Assembly (NCBI GenBank): GCA_023548195.1
Contig: JAJHZJ010000575.1
Span: 499,454 to 563,453, forward strand
Reading direction: 5' to 3'
DNA from: Bettongia penicillata ogilbyi
Taxonomy: Eukaryota; Chordata; Mammalia; Diprotodontia; Potoroidae
DNA length: 64,000 nt
The stretch's first letter is position 1. Each line of letters starts with the position of its first letter. The notes below the pieces were generated by a model. The model searched no databases. It worked only from the letters and a program-made list of their open reading frames with translations, and was not told the origin of the DNA. Shown piece by piece: positions 1-11,815 of the stretch. The position numbers were made by a program, and so were the translations under genes.

Positions 1-431
1 TTTCTTCTTTCATCCTGGCCACCAACTCTGGAGTCCTGAAGGGATCCTTTGTTTTGCAGATGGTTGACCCCCCCCCAACAGCTGACAAATAAATTCTGAC
101 CCCCTTCCTCCAATTTTCCTGAGCTTTGTAGAGTTCTGCTTTCCACTTTTGTGGACTCTTCAAGCTTCCATGCCCAGTTCCCCCATGGGAGACCTCTAAG
201 CCAGGTTAGGTATCAGAGTATTCTGAGAGGCAGAGGCCTGTGGAGGTACAAGCCCTGTCAGTTCTGAGCTGGTGCTGCACCCCAAGGACCTGGACCCCTG
301 GAGCCCACTCCCTTCATTCTTTAGGAGCCATGCACAAGCAATTGACCCAGCCTTGGCAGCCTCAGGTACTCAGCTTTAAAGCTCCCCAAGCTAAGTGAGG
401 TCAGACTATCTTTGCTCGTCCGAACTGCTTC
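1..431. other. No gene recognised
   Basis: I see no gene, RNA or clear repeat here. The stretch is non-repetitive mammalian-type sequence of moderate GC with frequent stops in all frames. Confidence 0.5.
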
Positions 432-501
432 TTGCCTGTGGGACTCTGGCTCGAGACGAGGGCCTCAGCTGCCCTGTTGTTCATGAACACTCCAGCTGGC
501 T

Positions 502-690
502 TTGGGGCACCAGCACCCAGACTGGAACTATTTCATTGGGAGCTGTTACAGAACAAGGAAAACCCTGATGGGGCAGTCAAGTTGGCAGATGCCTTGGAAT
601 GGGTACAAGTCGCTGGGCAAACACAACCCACAAAATACCCTGCTACCCTTCCTAAAAATAACCCTTTCCCCAGGCTGGGAGAAGTGCTGA
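502..690 (+). pseudogene. Possible C-type lectin-like domain exon fragment
   Basis: The frame starting at 502 reads PDWNYFIGSCYR and then SSWQMPWNGYKSLGKH. This recalls the first strand of a C-type lectin domain, where a Cys-Pro-x-x-Trp-x-x-Phe-x-Gly-Ser-Cys-Tyr pattern is followed by a Ser-Trp-Ala-Asp-Ala-Glu-like helix and Gln/Lys-Ser-Leu-Gly-Lys. The expected first Cys is His here, and the helix looks scrambled by small indels. The rest of the domain (WIGL motif, WND motif, last two Cys) is absent. A CAG/GTGAGC splice-donor-like site lies at about 727-736. If the reading is right, this is one decayed exon of a lectin or REG-like gene. A chance match in a short open frame is a real alternative. 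Confidence 0.25.
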
Positions 691-739
691 AGCTTCTTCC
701 TCACCTCCCTTTCCCCTGTCTGTCCTCCAGGTGAGCCCC

Positions 740-1204
740 GAGAGCAGAATGGGGTGGAGGCAGATTGCAGGCAATGTGTATCTGTTCCCCTGAAGCAAAT
801 ACTTAGCTCTGTCTTGGTTAGTGATAGCACTGAAGCCAGCAGAGTTAAGGGGTTTGTGGGAGCCATGCAAGTGTCTCATGGTCCTGCTGGTGAAAGCCTC
901 TGGGTTAGGGTTTGCAATTTTTTCTCCCTCTCTCCTTGAAAAATTGTTCTTAGCAAACTCATCTAAATACTACTTCGGTTAGACATGTTCCAGTTGTGCT
1001 CCCCTTTCTTGAACAGCCAGACCGTCCTTCCCAACAAGAAAAGTCCTGAAGATTCTCAGAATTTTGAGAACATTTGGTTGATTTTTTTCATTTCATTTTG
1101 AGTTAACCCTGGTCTTCCTCACATTGGGTTCCAGCATTGTATATAGAAAGAGACCTGTGTGTTGGTATGTGCTTGTATATCTATATAGATGCACACATGT
1201 TCAT
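740..1204. other. No gene recognised
   Basis: No coding frame or repeat family recognised between the lectin-like fragment and the (GA)n tract. Confidence 0.45.
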
Positions 1205-1253
1205 CATGTTCATATATGGGGGAGAGAAGGAGAGAGAGAGAAAGAGAGAGAGA

Positions 1254-1302
<49 letters not shown>
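1205..1302. repeat. (GA)n microsatellite
   Basis: About 100 bp of GAGA, first interrupted by GGAGAGA and AAAGAGA units, then about 45 bp of pure GA. Open frames through it are repeat artefacts (Arg-Glu or Ser-Leu runs). Confidence 0.95.
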
Positions 1303-1305
<3 letters not shown>

Positions 1306-2154
1306 CAAATATTATCTACTTCCTTAGGTGAATTCTCAATCTGAAGGTGGATGACTTTTTTCATTCCTAAGTGTTTGCCAATCAACCTGAATTTTTCTGT
1401 TACTCTGAATAGCTTTGTCATTCCCAAGTAGTCTTCCAATACTATTCCTGTCCTTGTATACAACGTGAGAGAGGTAATTCATTGAAGACTCTGACTCCAA
1501 CTCTAATCAGTAAGAATCAGGTCCTGATGATTTTTGAAGGGGTATTGATTGTTAGTCATTCTTTTAATCAAGTTCCTGAGTGATCCATGTTTAGTGCTTC
1601 CCATGATAATTGGTATAAGAGGAAGCAACATGTTAATCCATCCATTATCTAGGTCCTATAGGAATACAGATTCTCATAGGAGGATCTTGTGATCACCCAG
1701 TCTTGGCTATTTTCCTTGCTTCACCCAACCGATGACCCTGCTGACATCTCAGTTTTGCTTCTTTGAGCTGATCAGCCATGGGTTAATTGATGAAATTCTG
1801 TATTTTATATAGTGTCCTAGAATGTCTTAGTATTGAGTCTTCATATTGGCAAATCAGATGTCCATGGCTCCACCACTTGGACCCTGGGAGGGCAGGGGAC
1901 ATCTCAGATCCTGAGGAAGGTCTGACATCCACTTGCTTAGTAGGGACCAGGGTCCCTTTAAGCAATTACCACTGATTCAGAGCTCTGCTTCCTTCTCTTG
2001 GGTTCTAGGTTGGACAGTTTTCATCCCCCTCAACATTCTCTTGGCCCTGTTCCTTTCACTCTGTCTGTCCTAGTGATTTCATTTCTGTAGCCAAGGACTG
2101 AAGTTTCCTGTTTTCAGGGGATAGATCATCTGAAAAGACACAGAAGGCTAGGCT
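1303..2154. other. No gene recognised
   Basis: AT-leaning unique-looking sequence. I cannot assign it to a repeat family and see no coding signature. Confidence 0.45.
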
Positions 2155-3261
2155 TCCTCATCTCTCTTGCTCATCCAACCATTCCCCCTAATCCTTTCTG
2201 AACCACAGAGGTGAATAACCTTAAGGAGTGCCTCCTTGTCTCCAGGAAACCAATCCACAAACCAGTTGTAAAGTCTAAGAAATGACTAGACTTGGAACTG
2301 GGCATCCAAGATCCTTATTTGCCCTCCTCCTTAGAGCAGGTTACAGCCTGGTGAGGCTACTGAGTTTTGGAGAATTGGAAAGTGAAAGCAAAGTGATTGT
2401 GGATACCTGGATTGAAGGAGGCAAGCAGGCAGAGCAGCCAGGATGAAAGGATTTCAGGTACTGTTTCATGCCTGCTTTTTCTCTCCTTCTTAACATTCCC
2501 AATCCTCCTCTGTTCTGTATTCCTTTTTTCCATCATTACTATCCTCTCAGGCTATCTCCAGCATCCATGCTCTCATCTTCATCCACTCTTAACTAGAATC
2601 AGCAAGTTAGAGGTCAGAGCCAAGATGGCAGAGTAGAAAGATGCATATACTGTAGCTCTTCCCCCACAGCCTGTAAAATACCTGTAAAGAATGATTCTCA
2701 ACAAATTTTAGAGCAGCAGAAGCCACAGAACGATGGAGTGGAGGTCAGTACAGCCCAGGTTGACCTGAAACGGCAACAGGAAAGGTCTATCACACCAGAC
2801 TTCGAGCAGAGCCCAGCCCAGCCTTGACCATGCAGGTCAGGAAAGACTGGAGCAGGCCTCTGAGGTGGAATCCCCAGAAGCAACAGTGGGCTTTGCAGAT
2901 CCCTCAACCTACAGGTGTCAAAGGTCCATGAGAGGGCTTTTTTAGCTGGTGAAGAAGTAAGGAGGATCTCCCCATAGACCCAGCTCCAGGCGTGGTGGCA
3001 GGCCTCATAGTGAAGCCCCCTGGGGGAATTAAACAGCTGATCTGATCTGTAGTCCTGATTGCAGGTGTGGCAGAACTGGAGGTGAGGCTGTTGTAGAGAT
3101 GAAATTCTAGTACTCACAGATTCTGGGCACAAAACTTTCTGGTTGCTCCCAGATCAGTGTGTAGTCTCAATTGGGCCACCTTGAAAGCACAAACTTACAG
3201 TTCCCCACAGTATACCCTATTCTCGACAAAGAACCTAAAAGTCAAGTAACTGATTGGGAAA

Positions 3262-4306
3262 ATGCCCCAAAAAGGGGAAAAAATAAGACTACAGAAGGTT
3301 ACTTATAGAAGGTTACTTTCTTGGTGAACAAGCATCTTCTCCCATCCGTTCAGAGGAGGAAGAACAATGCTTACCACCAGGGAAATACATAAAAGTCAAG
3401 GCTTCTGTATCCCTAACATCCAAAATAAATATTCAGTGGTCTCAGGCCTTGGAAGAGCTCAGAAAGGATTTTGAAAACCAAGTTAAAGAGGTGGAGGAAA
3501 AATTGGGAAGAGAAATGAGAGATACAAGAAAATCATGAAAAGCAAGTCAACAGCTTGCTAAAGGAGACCCAAAAAAAATGCTAATGAAAATAACACCTTG
3601 AAAACTAGGCTCACTCAATTGAAAAAAGAGGTTCTAAAAGCCAATGATGAGAAGAATGCTGTAAAAAACAGAATTAGCCAAAAGGAAAAGGAGGCTCAAA
3701 AGCTCACTGAAGAAAATAGTTCTTTAAAAATTAGAATGGAACAGATGGAAGCTAACAACTTTATGAGAAACCAAGAAATCACAAAACAAAACCAAAAGAA
3801 TGAAAAAATGGAAGAGAATGTGAAATAGCTCATTGGAAAAACAACTGACGTGGAAAATAGATCCAGGAGAGATACCTTAAAAATTATGGAACTACCTGAA
3901 AACCTTGATCAAAAAAAAGAGCCTAGACATCATCTTTCATGAAATTATCAAGGAAAACTTCCCTGATAGTCTAGAACCAGAGGGCAAAATAAGAATTGAA
4001 AGAATCTACAGATCACCTCCTGAAAGAGATCCAAAAAGAGAAACTCCTAGGAACATTGTAGTCAAATTCCAGAGTTCCCTGGTCAAGGAGAAAATATTGC
4101 AAGCAGCTAGAAAGAAACAATTTGAGTATTATGGAAATACAGTCAGGATAACACAAGACCTAGCATCTTCTATATTAAGGCATCAAAGTATGTGGAATAT
4201 GATATTCCAGAAATCAAAAGAACTAGGACTAAAACCAAGAATCACCCACCCAGCAAATCTGAGTATAACACTTCAGGGGAAAAAAAATGACTTTTCAATG
4301 AAATAG
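3262..4306 (+). pseudogene. L1/HAL1 ORF1 protein, degraded
   Basis: ORF1p is an RNA-binding chaperone that trimerises through a coiled coil. The likely start is the ATG at 3262 (MPQKGKK-like). Several frameshifts and stops separate the pieces. A long Lys/Glu-rich coiled coil spans about 3440-3826 (LTEENSSLKIRMEQMEAN is clear). A spacer with the RRM-like NLKIM element follows near 3880. The C-terminal part at 3905-4306 carries PRNIVVKFQ and RITQDLASSILRHQS, as expected for the RRM and C-terminal domain. The order matches mammalian L1 ORF1p, but the coding potential is lost. Confidence 0.85.
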
Positions 4307-5011
4307 AGGGCTTTCAAGCATTTTTGACGAAAAGACCAGAGCTGAAAAGAAAATTTGACTTTCAAACACAAGAATCAAGAGAAGTATGAAAAGGTAAACA
4401 GTAAAGAGAAATCATAAGGGATTTACTAAAGTTGAACTGTTTGTATTCCTATGTGGAAAGATAATATTTATAACTCTTGAAACTTTTCTCAGTATCTGGG
4501 TAGTTGGTGGGATTACACACACACACACACACAGAAAGAGAGAGACAGAGTACAAGGTGAGCTGAATAGGAAGGGATCATATCAAAAAAATAAAATTAAG
4601 GGGTGAGAGAAGAGTATATTGGGAGGACAAAGGGAGAAATGGAATGGGGCAAATTATCTCTCATAAAAGAGGCAAGCAAAAGGCTTTTCAATGGAGGGAA
4701 AAAGGGGGGAGGTGAGAGGGAGAAAGTGAAGCTTACTCTCATCACATTTGGCTCAAGGAAGGAATACCATTCATACTCAATTTGGTATGAAAACCTATCT
4801 TGCAATATAGGAAAGTAGGGAAGAAGGGGATAAGCAGGGTGCGGGGGATGATGGAAGGGAGAGCAAATGGGAGAAGGGAACAATTAGAAATAAACACTCT
4901 TGGGGAGGGCTAAGGTCAAAAGAGAGAATAGAAGAAATGGGGGGCAGGATACGATGAAGGGAAATATAGTTACTCTTACACAACATGACTATTATGGAAG
5001 GCGTTTGCAAA

Positions 5012-5012
<1 letters not shown>

Positions 5013-5084
<72 letters not shown>

Positions 5085-5092
5085 GTATATCC
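5013..5092. repeat. (TA)n microsatellite
   Basis: About 80 bp of alternating TA with a few TGTA interruptions, inside the 3' region of HAL1 copy 1. Confidence 0.95.
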
Positions 5093-5464
5093 TATATTGA
5101 ATTGCTTGCCTTCTCAGTGGGGATGGTTGGGGAGGGAGAAAGGAATAGAAGTTGGAGCTCAAAGTTTTAGGAACAAATATTGAGTATTGTTCCTGCATGC
5201 AACTGAAAAATAAGAAATACAGGTAATGGGGTCTAGAAATTTATCTTGCCTTACAGGACAAAAGAGAAGATGGGGATAAGGGAAGGGAGAGATGTTAGAA
5301 GGGAGGGCAGATTGGTGGAAGGGGTAATCAGAATGCTTGGTGTTTTAGGAGGGGAGGGGAGAGATGAGGAGAAAATTTGGAACTCAAAATTTTCTGTAAA
5401 TGAATGTTGAAAATTTAAAATAAATAAGCAAATTAAAAAATAAATAAATAAGTGAATAAATAAA

Positions 5465-5490
5465 TAGGTAGATAGATTGATAGATGATAG

Positions 5491-5521
<31 letters not shown>

Positions 5522-5535
5522 GATAGATAGATAAC
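5465..5535 (+). repeat. (GATA)n tail of HAL1 copy 1
   Basis: GATAGATA repeats follow an AAATAAATA stretch and end at the element's 3' junction, so the tetranucleotide run is the 3' tail of the retrotransposon. HAL1 copy 3 (49718-52700, minus) ends in the same repeat. Confidence 0.85.
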
Positions 5536-6324
5536 AAAAAAATAATCAGCAAATTAACCCAGACCATTTGGTTTCATTGAATTCTTCTTCCTTTTATTTT
5601 TCTTATATTTCTCCATTGGACCCTCCATATCAACCAGGAAGATTTTTCAGCTGAATGATTCTTTTTCCCTCTTGAAATCAAGCAGGGACTTAAGGTTGAA
5701 GGAAACTATTCCCCTCCCCGCTCCTAACACACAAAAATACAAGAACACACACATGGAAACACACAGACACACAGAAAGAAGTATGCAAAAAGTGAGGTCT
5801 GGGTAACATTTTTGTCCAGTAAGACCACATTCAGAAGATATCAGGCTTTTCAAAGTACATCTCCACATCCTTCATTCTCTGAGCCAGAGAACCCAGATTC
5901 CTTTGTGGCATTGAAGTCTTCTCTTTATTTTCCTTCTCTCCTCTCCCTCCTTTCTATCTCTTTCCTTCATCCCATCCTTAATGGTCTTCCTTCCTCCCTG
6001 ACTGATTGCTGTGTTAGCCTTCCCAGCCACCCAAAGTGGGAAAAGTTTCCCTACTGGCACTGGGAATTGACCTTCTTCCCCTATCAAGACATTCTTCAAT
6101 CTACTTTTCTTTCTTTCTCTAGTTCTTGTGTGCCACTCTTCACCAGGTTCCATCCAGGCCTGGCAAAGATTTCAGTGGGTGTGTGACTGTTTGGCCCCAT
6201 ATGTTGGGGCACATCCTTATATAAATGGGTTTTGGATGCTAGAGAACAGCCTGCCCACCCAAGGTCTATCCCTGGACTTCAGGGCTTCTTCCTGTCCTTC
6301 AGCTTTCATTTCCATCCAGAGGTC

Positions 6325-6408
6325 AGTAATAGTAGTAGTAGTAGCAGCAGCTGCAGTTGCAGCAGTAGCAAGTCAGTTCCCTGTTGCCCCTCCTTCCTCT
6401 CTGCCTAC

Positions 6409-6445
<37 letters not shown>

Positions 6446-6446
6446 A
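6325..6446 (+). repeat. AGT/CAG patch and (TG)n in repeat unit copy A
   Basis: A triplet-rich patch (AGTAGTAGT then CAGCAGCTGCAG) lies shortly before a (TG)n tract of about 32 bp. Copy C shows the same order at 35800-35900 (CAGCAGCAACAGCAGCACC, then GT repeats), so the arrangement pre-dates the duplication. Confidence 0.8.
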
Positions 6447-7560
6447 TGCATGTGCACATGTGTGTGTGTGGTTGTAAGGGTATCAGCATGTCTGGTGGGT
6501 TGGAAAGTCTTTTTCTTTTCCTTTGTTTCTTCCTTTCCTTCCTTCTGGCTCATTCCTTCCAGAATCCCTTTCTTTCACCTTTCCTTTCTCTTTCCTCATC
6601 TTTGTCCCTTCCTGGTGAAGGCAGACCAGGTTCGGTAGGGGACTGTTATATCATTAATTCCCCCAAGGGGCTTTTTGATTTTCTGTTCTTCTGAGTGCCC
6701 CAGTACTATTCCATGAGTCCAACCTAGGCCTGGGAATGTTGGTCTATGTGACAAGGAGGGGAAGAGAGAGCCAGTTGCTTGGAAGGAATGGCTAGAAAGA
6801 GGATTAGTTGAGTGACTTTGGGCCTCAAGATGTGGCTGGCAGACCTACATCTTTTCTCTTTTGAGCTCTGCCTCAGCCCTCCCAGGAGAGGGAGCAGTAG
6901 CCCAGCTGGGTTGGGGGCTGGGTTCAAGGCTTTTTCCCTGCCTAAACATTCTCAGATGTTGGGAGCTGCATGTTTTAGAGTGGATGGCAGTAGCCTATCT
7001 TCTATATACAATTCCAGCTCAGCCTCATGTGCTGGAGGAAAGGGATGTTCATACTTAGATCTGGTTTGAGGGCCCCTAGCTTAGGTCAGGGGCAGTGGTT
7101 TAGTGACTACAGTGTTGGTGACAGGATGGAGGGAGTGAGTTAGGGAACTAGACAAATGAAACAATCTATTAAAAGAGAGAATAAATGATAAAGGAATTGC
7201 CCTTTTCCAGATGGGACTTGCCTGGAATGGAGCTCCCTTCAAAGAAAAGGCTGTCTTTCTCAGGGACTCACTCTTATAAATCAGAAAAATCAGCAGGATT
7301 CTGACCCAGCTGGGGAGACAGTTGCACTGGACTTGGGAGGGCAGACCATAGTGGAAAGGGGCCTAATTTGGAGGGCCACTAAAGCCCTTGGGAGTTTCCT
7401 GGAGGCTGGAAATGGGGGCTGATAGAAAGTAAGTTGTGGAACTGCATGTCTTCCAAGTGGGTGACTTTCCATCCTCTTTCTCCCTGTCCTGCCTTGGTAC
7501 AAATGAGCAGAAAGGAAAAATCTTTAGCAGTCTAGACACCAAGGTGGTCACTCAAGTCCA

Positions 7561-8379
7561 GATCTGATAACCAACACATGACCAACTCTCTGCTTTCCCA
7601 CCTCCTTCTTTTTCTCTCCCCCTCCAGACCCACAAATTGAAGATGGGATGTCTCACTCTTGTGGCCACACTTGAGTTCATTGAGACCATCCACAGTGAAG
7701 TTCAGCATGGCCTAGAAAGCTAATCCTATTCATCCAGATTGATGTTGACCTTCACAGATTCCAGCCTGTGCCCCATGACATTCCCTGACATGAAAAAGAA
7801 AAAAAAATATGACAGAAAAAAGGGATCCGAAGACAGGGAAGAGATGAATAGATACAAGCAAAAAAGAGCAGAGGAGGAGGGCTATTCTTCAAACTGTTAT
7901 CCTTACTAAGGTAGCCAGAAAGAAAGATTGGGGCTGCATTGTGTAGGAAGAGGTGATTTTAGGAAAGAAAATGGATTAGGAAAAAGATCAGAGGTAAAAG
8001 TATCTCATGAAAAGAGGGCATTAAAGGAAGAACAAATACAAAAGAAGCAGGTGAGAGTGGAGGGCCACTTATATTGGAACCCAATATTCACAGGAGTTGA
8101 AGAGGAAGCTCTGTATAAACTTCAAGAGGTTGAGTAAACTTTAGAACTTGTAGAGAGGGGAGAAAACTGGGGTATAGGGTGAGGTAGTGAGTTTTAGAAG
8201 GTTATCTAGATTTAGATTGGAGAGTGAATACAAGAGGTATGGATTTTTAGAGGTGTGGTTAAAATTAGAAATTTGTTCTGGGTAAGGGGAGAAGATAAGG
8301 CAATCCCATGAGGTAGGCTGAGAAGGAAAATAGTGAGTAAATATAAGATAGATTTTAATTCACAAGCAGCAATTATTAC
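7561..8379. other. No gene recognised, between blocks of copy A
   Basis: This stretch separates the two alignable parts of copy A. It lacks the CTCF-motif array that occupies the equivalent place in copy C. I cannot assign a repeat family with confidence. Confidence 0.4.
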
Positions 8380-8520
8380 TTTGAATGTAAATAATAAAAA
8401 CCTAATAAAATTCATTTGGAAAATGAAATAGGCAAGGATATGAAAGGAAAGAATGAACAAAAATGCAAGGGAAGGAGACTGAGCAGTACCACATCTTAAA
8501 GGGTAGGACAAGGTAGTGAT
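8380..8520 (+). mobile_element. L1 ORF2 C-terminal fragment
   Basis: Reads as the L1 ORF2 segment KFIWKMK followed by remnants of the PK-E-G-G-L-PD region (phrase GAGCAGTACCACATCTTAAA). The related fragment at 11830-11960 carries the same phrases. It abuts the point where copy A sequence resumes. Confidence 0.65.
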
Positions 8521-9069
8521 TACTTGAACAAGAGAAAGAGAGGATCTCTGGAGGGAAAGGGGATCATTCTGATTCTACTAAATGAAGAGGTTTCACACTG
8601 GGCATATGCAATGTAGTCCAGATGAGAAGAGAATCAAGGCGTCATTTGTCTTTCTCAATCTGGTCCCCCTCATCCATCCTCCCTCCTTCTCTCCCTCCTT
8701 TTCTTCCTCCTCCACCCCTGGTAAGGTGGACTTCCATTTAGCTCCATTTCTTTTCTGTCTTTTGAATAGGTGGGGGGAGGGGAGGAATAGAGGTAGGAGG
8801 AGGATTTAGATCCAAAAGGAAAAGTAGAAAGAACAAGTCACTTTTTCTTTTCCATGTTGGGTGAAGAGTCTCAGGGACTGGGCAAAGTCCCCTGAGGACA
8901 TGTGGGAGGACTACTTTGTGTCTCTTGGCTCTTTTGTTTTTCTTTTTCATTTTTTGAATTCATTTGAAATTTTAATATAAAATTAGAGAAAAAATGTACA
9001 TGTACACAGTAGAACATAAAGAACTTAAATCGATGCATTTCCCTTTTCATTTATGAAATAGTACGCAAT

Positions 9070-9330
9070 GCAGAGTTAGTAATCGTGATTTCTAACAAAG
9101 TTAAAGCTAAAATAGATTTAATCAGAAGAGAAAAATAGGAAAACTACACTGTATGTCAACAGTATTAATCCATATTATTTTAGGTTATTTCAAATAACTA
9201 GACAGTATAAAGTTGGAATACAGCTGTGTTGTAGGAAATGATTAGTTGGTGGACTTAGAAAATAGCAAAATATCCAGACTTTTGAAGGAAGATATTAATC
9301 ACCCTAAGAGAAACAGAACTAACAAATATA
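9070..9330 (+). mobile_element. L1 ORF2 endonuclease-region fragment
   Basis: Short degenerate match to marsupial-type L1 ORF2: VIVISNKVKAKIDLIRRE is readable, and KEDINHP further on. It is old and broken. Confidence 0.5.
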
Positions 9331-9399
9331 GTAGGGTCTTTCATGGATGCATATTCATGCACATGTCTATATATGAGTATGATTAGAGATATCTAAGTA

Positions 9400-9520
9400 T
9401 ATGTATGTATGTATATATGTATGTGTATATATACATATATACATATCTTTGGTGTGTGTGTATATATATATATATGTATGATTGTATGTAACTGTGTGTG
9501 TGTATGACTGTGTGTATGTA
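9400..9520. repeat. TA/TG-rich microsatellite cluster
   Basis: Mixed TATG, TATA and TGTG simple sequence. The Tyr/His/Thr-rich open frames on the minus strand here come from the repeat. Confidence 0.9.
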
Positions 9521-9842
9521 CTTAATGTGAACCTTCCTAGCAATGGGAGGGTTAGAGGCGAAAAGAACAAAGTAGAACGTGCACAGTAGAAAACAGGAAA
9601 ACTCACAAGGAAGCAAAGGAAAGATGTACACCTCAGAAAACAAGGTGTGGTATTAATTATATTGGCTTTCTTGACATGGAAATTTATTGCATTGTGTTTT
9701 GAACCCTCTCTTATGTTCTGCTATACCCATCTTTTTTCTTATTTTGTACTTAAGTTTTAATATGTAAATCTATATTGTTTCTTTTTTCCTTATTGCATAT
9801 GTAAGTTTTAGTGTTTAAGATTAACATATTTTTAAAAGTCTA

Positions 9843-10610
9843 AACATCATATTTCAAGGAACTGTCAAGGAAAACTGCCCTGATGTACTAGAATCATAGA
9901 ACAGAATAAAAATTGAAAGAATCCACCAATCACCTCCTGAAATTCCAAAATGAAAACACATAAGAAAATTATAGTTATATTCCAGAGCTTGCAGTCAAGA
10001 AGAAAATTTTTCCAGAAGCTCAAAATGAACAATTGAAATATCATAGAGTCACTGTCAGGATTATACAAAACTTAGCAGATTCCACATGAAAGGATCTACA
10101 GTTTTAGGATGATAGTCCAGAAGGTCAAAGGAGCTAGGGTTACAATTGTACGTACTCAGTAACCCTGAGTATAGGTACCAGAACCATATTTTTGTTGTAA
10201 ATATCATATTGTAAGTCTCCTTTCTCATCTATTTCAAGAAATTAAATTTAAATAATAAATAAATTTTAAAATTAATTAAATGGGCAACACTCATTGGAAT
10301 GAATTACTTTCACTGGAATTATCTCAGAGGAAAAAAAAACATGTACTGAGATGGGTATAGAAATCTCTTATCCTACAAGGAATGAAAAGGGTAGGGGAAT
10401 AACAAAATGGGAGGGGGGGTGGTTAGAAGGGAGGGTGGTTTGAGGGAGGCAGTAGACTGAGGCAGAACACTTGTGAGGAGGAAAAGGATGAAAGAGAGAA
10501 TGATAAACAGATATAGTATGAAGGGAAATACACAGTAAGCATACTTGTGAATGTGAATTACATGAACTTACCCATAGAATGGATAGCAGAGTAGATTCAA
10601 AACCCAATTC
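9843..10610 (+). mobile_element. L1 fragment: ORF1 C-terminus, inter-ORF region, ORF2 start
   Basis: The first part matches the ORF1 C-terminal region of the HAL1 copies (phrases CAAGGAAAACTGCCCTGAT and ATTGAAAGAATCCACC). The middle matches the L1 inter-ORF region (GGGTATAGAAATCTCTTATCC). It ends with an ORF2 N-terminal signature like NVNxMN-P. The order is that of a full L1 rather than a HAL1. Stops throughout mean it is dead. Confidence 0.7.
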
Positions 10611-10624
10611 ACCAATTAATTAAT

Positions 10625-11026
10625 TAATTAAGTTTAAAGAAATGGTTTCCATACTATTGGAATCAATTGTCCTTTAAGTGTTTGGTGCAGTTCAATTTGG
10701 AGTCTGTCTGATCCTGGTTAATTTTTCTTACTAAGTTAATTTAGGGTTTGTTCAAATGTTCTTTTTAAGATAAGATTACTTGTTCTGTTTCCTCTGGGCA
10801 ATTTATATTTTTGTAAATATTCATCTATTTCACTAAGATTGCTAGATTTATTGTCATAGCACTGAGCAAAATGGATCCTAAAATTATTTTATTTTTCTAT
10901 TCTTTGGGAATATTCTATTCTTGGAATAATTTTTCTTATTCTTTACTATTTCTATTTTCCTTTCATTTTTGATATTGCTAGTTTGGTATTTTTTTAAATC
11001 AAATTCACCAACAGTTTACTTACTCT
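10625..11026 (-). mobile_element. L1 ORF2 fragment, minus strand
   Basis: Reverse complement reads CYDNKSSNLSEIDEYLQKYKL and, further on, a remnant of the FY-TFKEQLIPI region that precedes the RT fingers in marsupial-type L1 ORF2. It ends sharply where repeat unit copy B begins. Confidence 0.6.
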
Positions 11027-11815
11027 TCTTTAGAGTAGGCAAGACCCTGGCATGGTAGCTGATTTTGTGAAGAATGACTTGCCAAAGGAAAGTGTTTGTG
11101 GATCCCTAGATGGAGGCAGGAAGGTAAGCAGGGCAGTCAGGATGAAGGGACTTCAGGTTCTGTTTCATGATTGCTTTTTCTCTCCCTCTTCACACTGCCA
11201 GTCCTCCTCTGGTCTATGTTCATTTCTTTTGTCATTACTATCCTCTCAGGCTATATCCAGTGTCCATCCTCTCATCCTCATTTCAAGAATAGGCCACAGA
11301 ACACAGACCATTTAGTTCCATTGAATTCTTCCTTTTACTTTTCTTCTCTTTTCCCCTTCCGCCCTCTTTACTTCCCCTCTAAGATTTTAAAATTGCTTCT
11401 TTCTTTTTCCCTGAACCAATCATGAATGTACTTAAGGCTGAAGGAACCTCTTCATCTCCTTCCTCCAAACACACACAGGTGCACTCACACACACACACAC
11501 AAACATACACATATACACACACTGAGAAGGAGTCATGCTTCAGATGAGGCCTGGGTAACATTTCTGTCCACTGAGATGACATCCTGAGGATATTAGGCTC
11601 TTCAAGGTTCATCTCTACCTCCTCACTCATTCTTTGAACCAGAAAGCCTGATTCCTTTGTGGCACTGAAGTTTCCCTTTATTTTCCTTTTCTCCCCTCAC
11701 TCCCTTCTCCCTATTTCACTCATGCCATCTTGGATGGTCTGCCTACTTCCCTGACTGAATGCCCAGCTGCCCTTGCTAGCCACTCAGCATTAGAAAACTT
11801 TCCCTTCTGAATATA

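Larger units (their letters stand above)
2611..5542 (+). mobile_element. HAL1-type element (L1 with ORF1, no ORF2), copy 1
   Basis: Near-complete L1-derived element. The 5' end is marked by CCAAGATGGCAGAGTAGAA at about 2620. A 5'UTR follows to 3261, then a broken ORF1 (3262-4306), then about 1.2 kb of 3' region that resembles the L1 inter-ORF/3' sequence and contains (CA)n and (TA)n. The tail is AAATAAATA-rich and ends in (GATA)n at 5465-5535. No ORF2 endonuclease or reverse transcriptase is present, and the total length is about 2.9 kb. It sits inside repeat unit copy A. Its flanks look like a target-site duplication: AATCAGCAAGTTAG before (2597-2610) and AATCAGCAAATTAA after (about 5544-5557), 12 of 14 identical. 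Confidence 0.85.
2155..8960 (+). repeat. Complex repeat unit, copy A
   Basis: First of three diverged copies of one long sequence. Segment 2155-2610 aligns by eye with 34590-35040. Segment 5544-7560 aligns with 35040-37060 and, in its first part, with 11300-11800. Segment 8521-8960 aligns with 15351-15720. Shared landmarks include the phrases around ATTCCTTTGTGGCATTGAAG, GCCACCCAAAGTGGGAAAAG and GGCCTGGGAATGTTGG, and a CAG/AGC-rich patch before a (TG)n tract. A HAL1 at 2611-5542 interrupts the copy. The CTCF-motif array present in copies B and C is missing; 7560-8520 holds other sequence, ending in an L1 scrap. No conserved open frame runs through the copies, so this looks non-coding. Confidence 0.75.

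Noticed and set aside
36..2154. Overlapping open frames of 60-140 codons on both strands across unique sequence
   Set aside because: No family resemblance, no codon bias seen, and both strands are open over the same stretch.
6128..6694. 188-codon open frame in repeat copy A
   Set aside because: It runs through GT and pyrimidine simple repeats, and the frame is not kept in copy C (different frame and stops).
7080..7110. CTCF-like motif AGGTCAGGGGCAGTGG in copy A (and the matching site near 36632)
   Set aside because: One G short in the GGGGG core and poor at flanking positions; not part of the paired-motif array.
9843..11026. A single L1 with a twin-priming 5' inversion
   Set aside because: The plus-strand part is the 5' section and the minus-strand part is mid-ORF2, which is not the order expected from twin priming. 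Two separate fragments are simpler.
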